Origin: CAYOMP01 sp964405075
GTDB lineage: Bacteria; Bacillota; Clostridia; Lachnospirales; Lachnospiraceae
Length of the DNA stretch: 11,221 nt
Assembly (NCBI GenBank): GCA_964405075.1
Contig: CAYOMP010000091.1
Span: forward strand, 1 to 11,221
Direction of reading: 5' to 3'
This document shows positions 6,825-11,221 of the stretch, one piece after another. The first letter of the stretch is position 1. Each line of letters begins with the position of its first letter. Position numbers and translations under genes: made by a program. Below the pieces are notes generated by a model. That model was given only the letters and a program-made list of their open reading frames with translations. It was not told the origin of the DNA and made no database searches.

Positions 6825-8291
6825 TTAATAATTTTTCAGACCCTGTGCTGCTTCATAAATAGCTTCAAAAATCTTTCTACATCTCTCAACTTGTTCAACC
6901 GTAATTGTAGAATTATCCAATCCTTCATTTGAAGCCGCTGCTACCTCTTCACTTGTAGCAGATAATTGTGTAATCTGGTCATAAATACTATTTGCAGAAT
7001 CCATAGTTACTTCTGTAATATTCTTCATTCCATCAATATTTTCTGTTAGTACCACAACTTCATCAGCAACCTGTGTGAATTTATCCTTTGTTTCTTCAAT
7101 TAATTCATTTTGCTTAACTACTGATTGAACTGCATTTTCAATACTCTCATTTGCAAGTTTTGAATCTGCATTCAATTCTTGTATAATACTTGTAATATGA
7201 TTTGATGCTTCCTGTGTATCTTCTGAAAGAGTTCTAATCTCGTCAGCTACTACCGCAAAACCTTTTCCTGCTTCTCCAGCTCTGGCTGCCTCTATTGATG
7301 CATTAAGTGCAAGTAAATTAGTCTGACTGGAAATATTTATAATGGAATCTACAAAACTTTCTACTTCTTTTACTTTTTTAGTTAATTCAACAATAACATC
7401 TGCAACAATCTTACTTGAATCAGATACATTATCAGCCTGTTTTCTAAGCTCATCTGCTGAACGAACACCACTTTCTACGGTATCCTTAACTTTTATCGAA
7501 GAATCTATCATATCCGCAGTTACTTCTCCGGCATTTTCTGCCTGATTTCTAATTTCTCCACACTTTTCTGCCTGATTTTGTATTGCTTCTGCTGTACTTT
7601 CTGTACTGTCTACAATATTACTCATAGAATTATGGCTGTTATTAAGGCTTTCTTGGAGTTTATCCATCATATCCATAGCCTCACTGAAATGGTTTATAAT
7701 GTCTTCTGCTACATTTACCATAATATTATTATTTTCTTCTTGTTTTTTGGCAGCCACCATAATTTCTTCCATATTTTCGCTATTAAATTTGTTCAAAATC
7801 TTTGTTACGCATATTGATGCATATCCCAATAATATCATTACGAAAATATTTACAATAATTGCAGAACCACTTGGTTCGAATATTTTATCAAAATTTAGAA
7901 ATAATCTTATAGCATTTACAATTATTACAATTAAATTTCCGCTAACAACAATCTTTCTATTCAAATAACACATTGATGCAACTATAATAGGAAATGCATA
8001 AATACAGGTATCTTCTGTTGTACCTACTAACCTCATAACAACATACATAACCGTTGCTGCTATCAGCATTCCCTTAGCACAATAATCGGTCTCCCTCTTT
8101 GCAATAAATAGGAATGTTGTAGCAATTATTGAAGCAATTACTGTAATAATCTGAAGATAAGTTTTCCAACTAATCTGTGATTTATCTGCAGTAGCCATAA
8201 ATGCCACCAATGTTACAAAAACATACCCCATAATTATCATTAACATAGGAAATACAACGCCATTAGCTCTCTTATACTGTTCTTTCGACAT
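6825..8291 (-). CDS. Methyl-accepting chemotaxis protein with polytopic membrane sensor region
   Basis: Chemoreceptor of 488 residues. The N-terminal 170 residues contain about six hydrophobic segments (near 12-33, 44-64, 73-91, 95-110, 112-132, 143-166) joined by short loops, leaving no room for a folded extracytoplasmic ligand domain such as dCache. A long coiled-coil region follows with no obvious HAMP domain. The kinase-control hairpin tip is clear at about 316-353 (QTNLLALNASIEAARAGE and GKGFAVVADEIR), which docks CheA and CheW. Glu/Gln-rich heptads on either side are candidate methylation sites. It presumably senses a membrane-linked or cytoplasmic cue. The ATG has AAAGG about 9 nt upstream. 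No che or flagellar genes adjoin it; it is a single-gene unit with its own promoter and terminator. Confidence 0.95.
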   Translation of the reverse strand: MSKEQYKRANGVVFPMLMIIMGYVFVTLVAFMATADKSQISWKTYLQIITVIASIIATTFLFIAKRETDYCAKGMLIAATVMYVVMRLVGTTEDTCIYAFPIIVASMCYLNRKIVVSGNLIVIIVNAIRLFLNFDKIFEPSGSAIIVNIFVMILLGYASICVTKILNKFNSENMEEIMVAAKKQEENNNIMVNVAEDIINHFSEAMDMMDKLQESLNNSHNSMSNIVDSTESTAEAIQNQAEKCGEIRNQAENAGEVTADMIDSSIKVKDTVESGVRSADELRKQADNVSDSSKIVADVIVELTKKVKEVESFVDSIINISSQTNLLALNASIEAARAGEAGKGFAVVADEIRTLSEDTQEASNHITSIIQELNADSKLANESIENAVQSVVKQNELIEETKDKFTQVADEVVVLTENIDGMKNITEVTMDSANSIYDQITQLSATSEEVAAASNEGLDNSTITVEQVERCRKIFEAIYEAAQGLKNY

Positions 8292-8384
8292 ACCATCCGA
8301 CCTTTCTCATCAAAAAAATATCAAACATCCTATCTTATAGTACTTTTTTCATAACTATATGACACAATTTTTAAATATAAATTT

Positions 8385-8454
8385 ATTTTAACACCTTTAT
8401 TCAATTATTGTCTATATATTCTTACTTTTTTTTGAGTTTTTTTACACTATTTTT
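8385..8454 (-). promoter_or_regulatory. Predicted promoter of the chemotaxis gene with A-tract UP element
   Basis: Leftward -35 TAGACA (8409-8414), 18-nt spacer, -10 TAAAAT (8385-8390). Immediately upstream are three A-tracts on the minus strand (8426-8433, 8437-8443, 8450-8454) spaced about one helical turn apart, as in UP elements or curved DNA. No flagellar sigma-28 pattern (TAAA, then GCCGATA) was found. The leader would be about 87 nt. Confidence 0.45.
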
Positions 8455-8523
8455 ACTAGAAAATCTTAGCATATCATCTTTGAAATGCTTTTATACCTTC
8501 ATACTTTAATTCAACATAATCTA

Positions 8524-8631
8524 TCCTGTTATAGAACAAAGTGCGCTAAGCACATCTTCGCGTAGCATTTTATATCATAGGAAATCTATACACGTTTATC
8601 CTTTAATACAACAAGGTAGTTCTATGATATA
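8524..8631. repeat. Cluster of three related 12-bp repeats forming alternative hairpins
   Basis: A motif close to TCCTATGATATA occurs three times: plus strand 8524-8533 (TCCTGTTATA), minus strand 8582-8571 (TCCTATGATATA) and plus strand 8620-8631 (TTCTATGATATA). The middle copy can pair with either neighbour; its 10-bp core (8571-8580) pairs perfectly with 8622-8631. A small GC-rich hairpin, GTGC-GCTAA-GCAC (8541-8553), sits between the first two. It may be an intergenic repeat element or a structured RNA. Confidence 0.5.
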
Positions 8632-8634
8632 GTA

Positions 8635-8690
8635 AAACAGCTATTATACCTTCACCTTTAAAAGGTTAATGTATAATAACTGTTTCTTTT
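8635..8690. terminator. Terminator of the clpX-like gene, possibly bidirectional
   Basis: A 15-bp stem (8635-8649 with 8671-8685) has a single non-Watson-Crick pair, which is G-U in minus-strand RNA, and a second small hairpin ACCTTT/AAAGGT inside the loop. It starts 22 nt after the clpX-like stop. The minus-strand T-run is short (TTTT). The plus strand has a better one (TTTCTTTTTT), so it could also stop rightward transcription. Confidence 0.65.
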
Positions 8691-8707
8691 TTATTAATCT
8701 TCTATAT

Positions 8708-10138
8708 TTAATTTTGCTCTATCTGAGGTACCTTCTGCCCTCTTAATTCTATTATCGGTCCACCCGTATTTTCTATATATTCCTTAGTTATTGTAACAGT
8801 TCCAATATTGTCATCCTTTGGAATTTCATACATAATATCCAACATAAATTCTTCAATAATGGCTCTTAATGCTCTGGCACCCGTTTTCTTTTCCAATGCC
8901 TTTTCCGCTATGGACTCTAACGCCTCGTCATTAAACACTAATTCTACCTCATCTAATGCCAACAGTTTCTTATACTGTTTCAAAATAGCGTTTTTAGGCT
9001 CTTTCAAAATTTTCACAAGCATTTCCTTTGTAAGACCTTCTAACGTAAACACTATTGGCATACGTCCTATAAACTCCGGAATCATACCGAATTTCTTAAT
9101 GTCTTCTATTGTTACTTTGCTTAGCAGATTCTCTTCTTCATCATATTTATCTTTTAAATCCGCCTTAAAACCAATTGAAGACTGTTTATTAAGACGCTCT
9201 TTTATAATATCTTCCAAATCTGGGAATGCACCACCACAAATAAATAGTATATTTTTAGTATTTACTGTAGCTAATGGCACCATTGCATTCTTACTATTGG
9301 CTCCTACTGGTACCTCTACCTCTGCACCCTCTAATAATTTCAACATACCTTGCTGAACAGATTCGCCACTGACATCCCTTTGATTTGTATTTTTTTTCTT
9401 AGCTATTTTATCTATTTCATCAATAAAGATAATTCCACGTTCTGCTTTTTCCACATCATTACCTGCTGCTGCCAAAAGCTTTGATACAACACTTTCGATA
9501 TCATCACCTATATATCCTGCTTCTGTTAAAGATGTTGCATCGGCTATAGCCAAAGGTACATCTAACAATCTGGCCAACGTTTTTACTAAATATGTTTTTC
9601 CACTACCAGTCGGTCCAATCATCAACATATTTGATTTTTCTATCTCGATTTCATCCATTGTATTTGTGGCAACACGTTTATAATGGTTATATACAGCCAC
9701 TGAAATCACCTTTTTAGCATACTCCTGTCCCACCACATATTCATCAAGACTTGCCTTAATCTTATGTGGTGCCGGAATATTTTTAATATCTAATTCAGGT
9801 GCTTTTTTTTCTTTTTTCTTCTTAATCTTTTGTGCTTTTGGTGCTGTATTTTTCAAATCTGACAAATTAATCATACTAATATTTGGCATCCCCGGAATAT
9901 TCATCATATCTTCATAACCGCCAAAAGGATTATTTCCCATTGTGTCAAATGTTCTCTGTAAGCAACTTGTACAGATATGAATGTTACCCGGTATATTAAC
10001 TAACTGACCAGCCTTACTCTCAGGACGATGGCAAATGTAACATATATTTTCATACTCATCATCATCGTCTTTTTCTTCCTGATTATCTATATTATTTTCT
10101 TCTACTTTTTCCATTTCAAACTCATTATGTTCTGACAT
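8708..10138 (-). CDS. clpX: ClpX-like AAA+ unfoldase, divergent paralogue
   Basis: ATP-driven protein unfoldase of the ClpX family, 476 residues against the usual 410-430. In order: an acidic N-terminal stretch (1-30, run of DDDDE); a four-Cys zinc finger (Cys33, Cys36, Cys56, Cys59); a long linker with a Lys-rich patch (100-113); the AAA+ core from KIKASLDEYVVGQE with Walker A GPTGSGKT (175-182), pore loop GYIG (208-211), Walker B IIFIDEID (236-243), PEFIGR arginine finger (Arg359) and TGAR sensor 2 (419-422). The IGF loop for ClpP docking is kept (322-324). The RKH loop between Walker B and ICGGAF, which helps select ssrA-tagged substrates, is replaced by GANSKNAM (279-286). ATG at 10138 is preferred over 10159 because GAGGAAG lies 5 nt upstream and the predicted promoter starts transcription near 10157. 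No clpP adjoins it, so it may be a second ClpX rather than the housekeeping one. Confidence 0.88.
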   Translation of the reverse strand: MSEHNEFEMEKVEENNIDNQEEKDDDDEYENICYICHRPESKAGQLVNIPGNIHICTSCLQRTFDTMGNNPFGGYEDMMNIPGMPNISMINLSDLKNTAPKAQKIKKKKEKKAPELDIKNIPAPHKIKASLDEYVVGQEYAKKVISVAVYNHYKRVATNTMDEIEIEKSNMLMIGPTGSGKTYLVKTLARLLDVPLAIADATSLTEAGYIGDDIESVVSKLLAAAGNDVEKAERGIIFIDEIDKIAKKKNTNQRDVSGESVQQGMLKLLEGAEVEVPVGANSKNAMVPLATVNTKNILFICGGAFPDLEDIIKERLNKQSSIGFKADLKDKYDEEENLLSKVTIEDIKKFGMIPEFIGRMPIVFTLEGLTKEMLVKILKEPKNAILKQYKKLLALDEVELVFNDEALESIAEKALEKKTGARALRAIIEEFMLDIMYEIPKDDNIGTVTITKEYIENTGGPIIELRGQKVPQIEQN

Positions 10139-10163
10139 ATTATCTTCCTCATTCTTCATTTCT

Positions 10164-10192
10164 TATATAGCAAAAATACTTCTCCATTTTAA
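10164..10192 (-). promoter_or_regulatory. Possible promoter of the clpX-like gene
   Basis: Leftward -35 TTAAAA (10187-10192), 17-nt spacer ending in TGC, -10 TATATA (10164-10169), an extended -10 arrangement. Transcription would begin near 10157, two bases into the upstream candidate ATG at 10159, which supports the ATG at 10138. Confidence 0.4.
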
Positions 10193-10211
10193 CACACTAT
10201 TCATAAGTATT

Positions 10212-10322
10212 CTACGGTAAAATGAAATCTGAATAAATTCCATTCACACCTAATTTTTTCATTCTTTTATATGTACTCTTACTATTTATAGTATGGGTTA
10301 GTATTTTTATATATTTTTGCAT
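10212..10322 (-). pseudogene. Remnant of a glycerophosphodiester phosphodiesterase / PI-PLC-type C-terminus
   Basis: A 36-codon frame reads MQKYIKILTHTINSKSTYKR and continues MKKLGVNGIYSDFILP before TAG. The pattern THTxNS...Y..LKKLGVxGIYxDFxxP is typical of the last strand and helix of GDPD/PI-PLC TIM barrels, ending just where such proteins end. The roughly 200 or more residues that should precede it, including the catalytic HRG region, are absent: the frame is closed by TGA immediately upstream, and the other frames show only short stretches I cannot match. It has no good ribosome site. I read it as the decayed 3' end of a lost gene; a functional small protein is less likely. Assignment is from motif memory, not a search. 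Confidence 0.5.
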
Positions 10323-10448
10323 TCATCTTATGACTAAAATCACAAGTTTTCTGCGTCAAATCATAAATATTTTTTGTCATTTGTCCAAAATTCTTTCATG
10401 TCTCTATTTTCCCCGTTATACTTTTTAATATTATTCCGTATAGCATAG

Positions 10449-10480
10449 AAAGGCAGACAAAACAATGTCTACCTTTTTTT
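10449..10480. terminator. Hairpin with T-run between the htrA-like gene and the GDPD remnant
   Basis: An 11-bp stem (10449-10459 with 10466-10476, 6-nt loop) has one imperfect pair: C-A in plus-strand RNA, G-U in minus-strand RNA. Seven Ts (10474-10480, three of them in the stem) follow on plus, only TTTC on minus. It is probably the terminator for the htrA-like gene, about 130 nt after its stop. Base-pairing favours minus and the T-run favours plus, so orientation is uncertain. Confidence 0.5.
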
Positions 10481-10572
10481 GAATACACATCAATAACCCG
10501 TTCATCAGTTTTTGACAAATACTCCTATGCCTTAATGATTAGTATACTTTTTTAATGTTGAATCTTCTCTAT

Positions 10573-10586
10573 ATTATAACATTATA
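10573..10586 (-). promoter_or_regulatory. Orphan extended -10 promoter candidate after the htrA-like gene
   Basis: TATAATGTTATAAT holds two consensus -10 hexamers, the second preceded by TGT (extended -10). Neither has a good -35. Transcription would run leftwards into the decayed gap, reaching the hairpin at 10449-10480 after about 90-115 nt, with no intact gene on the way. Confidence 0.35.
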
Positions 10587-10610
10587 GTTTCATTTTTTCT
10601 TACTAAAAAT

Positions 10611-11221
10611 TTAATTTACTTTCTTCCCTAAAGTAATTGAGATTTTACTTTCTTCATATTCTCCATTATTTGCAGACTGTATCGTCATATCAACAGTATC
10701 TCCGGCTGCATAATATTGTAATATTCCCTGTAAATCTTCCATTGATTTAATTGAATTTCCATCAAATTTAGTAATAATATCACCCTTTTTAAGTCCAGCC
10801 TTTTCTGCCGCACTATCTTCCATTACCTGTGCAACATATACCCCTGATGGCATATTATACATTGATGCGGCTTCTTGTGAAACGTCTACTCCTGAAATAC
10901 CTATATAACCTGCCTCTGCTTCATCAACTAATTCTCTTGTTTCTTTTGTTAACAATTCACTAATAATTGGCATTGCATCTGAAATAGGAATAGCATATCC
11001 CATACCTTCTACTTCTTCTGAAGAATATTTTACTGAATTAATTCCAATAAGCTGTCCTTTCATATTAAGCAAAGCACCACCACTATTACCTGGGTTAATA
11101 GCTGCATCAGTCTGAATTAATTCGTTAGTAACACTATCAACTGTAACTTCTCTATCAATTGCACTAATTACACCTGTTGTTACTGACTGACCATATCCTA
11201 ATGCATTTCCTATTGCGATAG
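10611..11221 (-). CDS. HtrA/DegP-like trypsin-type serine protease with PDZ domain (partial, N-terminus outside window)
   Basis: C-terminal 202 residues of a membrane or extracytoplasmic quality-control protease (S1C family). The frame is open through the right edge. Residues nearest the edge read AIGNALGYGQSVTTGVISA, then TDAAINPGNSGGALLN with the catalytic Ser in GNSGG, then GQLIGINS and GYAIPISDA, closing the protease domain. A single PDZ domain follows (GYIGISGVDVS, GVYVAQVMEDSAAEKAGLKKGDIIT, the DG-x-S-I loop, ILQYYAAGDTVDMTI) and ends at TAA (10611). His and Asp of the triad and any signal anchor lie beyond the window. Codons between 11073 and 11221 are in frame, so the gene does not start at the internal TTG at 11072. 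A single PDZ is typical of Firmicute HtrA/YyxA-type proteins. Confidence 0.93.
   Translation of the reverse strand, partial: IAIGNALGYGQSVTTGVISAIDREVTVDSVTNELIQTDAAINPGNSGGALLNMKGQLIGINSVKYSSEEVEGMGYAIPISDAMPIISELLTKETRELVDEAEAGYIGISGVDVSQEAASMYNMPSGVYVAQVMEDSAAEKAGLKKGDIITKFDGNSIKSMEDLQGILQYYAAGDTVDMTIQSANNGEYEESKISITLGKKVN

Larger units (their letters stand above)
8292..8707. other. 416-bp gene-free gap between the chemotaxis gene and the clpX-like gene
   Basis: No convincing coding region. From left to right it holds the leader of the chemotaxis gene, a predicted promoter with phased A-tracts (8385-8454), a block of related inverted repeats (8524-8631), and the terminator of the clpX-like gene (8635-8690). 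A 15-codon minus-strand frame at 8521-8568 is too short to call. Confidence 0.7.
10139..10610. other. 472-bp gap with decayed sequence, promoters and a hairpin
   Basis: No intact gene. It contains the clpX-like promoter (10164-10192), a remnant of a glycerophosphodiester phosphodiesterase-type tail (10212-10322), a hairpin with a T-run (10449-10480), and an orphan extended -10 promoter (10573-10586). Stops occur frequently in all three minus frames between the remnant and the htrA-like gene. Confidence 0.7.

Noticed and set aside
7342..7968. Three plus-strand open frames opposite the chemotaxis gene
   Set aside because: Low-complexity antisense translations of a coiled-coil receptor, with no start signals.
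8292..8460. Flagellar sigma-28 promoter for the chemotaxis gene
   Set aside because: No TAAA box at the right distance from a GCCGATA-like -10 was found; a housekeeping-type promoter fits better.
8521..8568. 15-codon minus-strand frame (ATG CTA CGC...) within the repeat block
   Set aside because: Very short, no Shine-Dalgarno, and it coincides with inverted repeats that explain the sequence better.
8808..9356. 182-codon plus-strand open frame opposite the clpX-like gene
   Set aside because: Ser/Phe/Ile-rich translation with no domain pattern and no ribosome site; it is the antisense shadow of a well-conserved AAA+ gene.
10396..10518. 40-codon minus-strand frame starting at TTG in the gap after the htrA-like gene
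   Set aside because: Its AGGAG is only 3 nt from the TTG, it runs through the hairpin, and the translation resembles nothing I recognise.
1..11221. CRISPR array, tRNA, rRNA, insertion sequence or phage genes
   Set aside because: I saw no regularly spaced direct repeats, cloverleaf, rRNA segments, transposase or phage motifs on either strand.

Overview
The window is AT-rich DNA with Gram-positive-type Shine-Dalgarno sites (GGAGG/AAGGAG), short intergenic gaps and hairpin-plus-T-run terminators. With class II GalT, a ClpX-like ATPase, a membrane chemotaxis receptor and a small membrane-anchored FMN_bind-like protein, it looks like chromosomal DNA of a motile clostridial Firmicute, most probably a Lachnospiraceae member (family-level inference; no rRNA is present). 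Nearly everything is on the minus strand; one small gene is on plus.

Positions 1-3439 hold a Leloir galactose operon transcribed leftwards as galK-galE-galT; galT runs off the left edge. Galactokinase makes galactose-1-phosphate, GalT exchanges it with UDP-glucose, and GalE regenerates UDP-glucose. A strong extended -10 promoter and a 14-bp perfect palindrome precede galK. Positions 3538-6048 hold a MATE-family exporter and, upstream of it, a LacI-family repressor. Each has its own terminator, and in both the stop codon lies inside the terminator stem. A 16-bp CG-centred palindrome abuts the exporter's -35 box and is the best candidate repressor site.

Divergent from the repressor is a small single-pass membrane protein with an FMN_bind-like domain that lacks the usual SGAT attachment motif (6269-6709, plus). 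It converges on a methyl-accepting chemotaxis protein (6825-8291, minus) that has six predicted membrane segments and no extracytoplasmic sensor domain or obvious HAMP; the two genes are separated by a 14-bp inverted repeat. A 416-bp gap follows, with a predicted promoter carrying phased A-tracts, a block of interacting inverted repeats and a terminator.

Positions 8708-10138 encode a divergent ClpX-like unfoldase without a neighbouring clpP. It keeps the Zn finger, Walker motifs, pore loop and IGF (ClpP-docking) loop but lacks the RKH loop, and has an acidic N-terminal extension. The next gap (10139-10610) contains a small remnant of a glycerophosphodiester phosphodiesterase-type gene, an orphan promoter and a hairpin. 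The right edge holds the C-terminal half of an HtrA/DegP-like serine protease with a PDZ domain.

I see no mobile element, CRISPR array, tRNA or rRNA. The most interesting items are the RKH-less ClpX paralogue, the FMN_bind variant, the repressor/exporter pair with its putative operator, the decayed GDPD tail and the structured gap upstream of the chemotaxis receptor.
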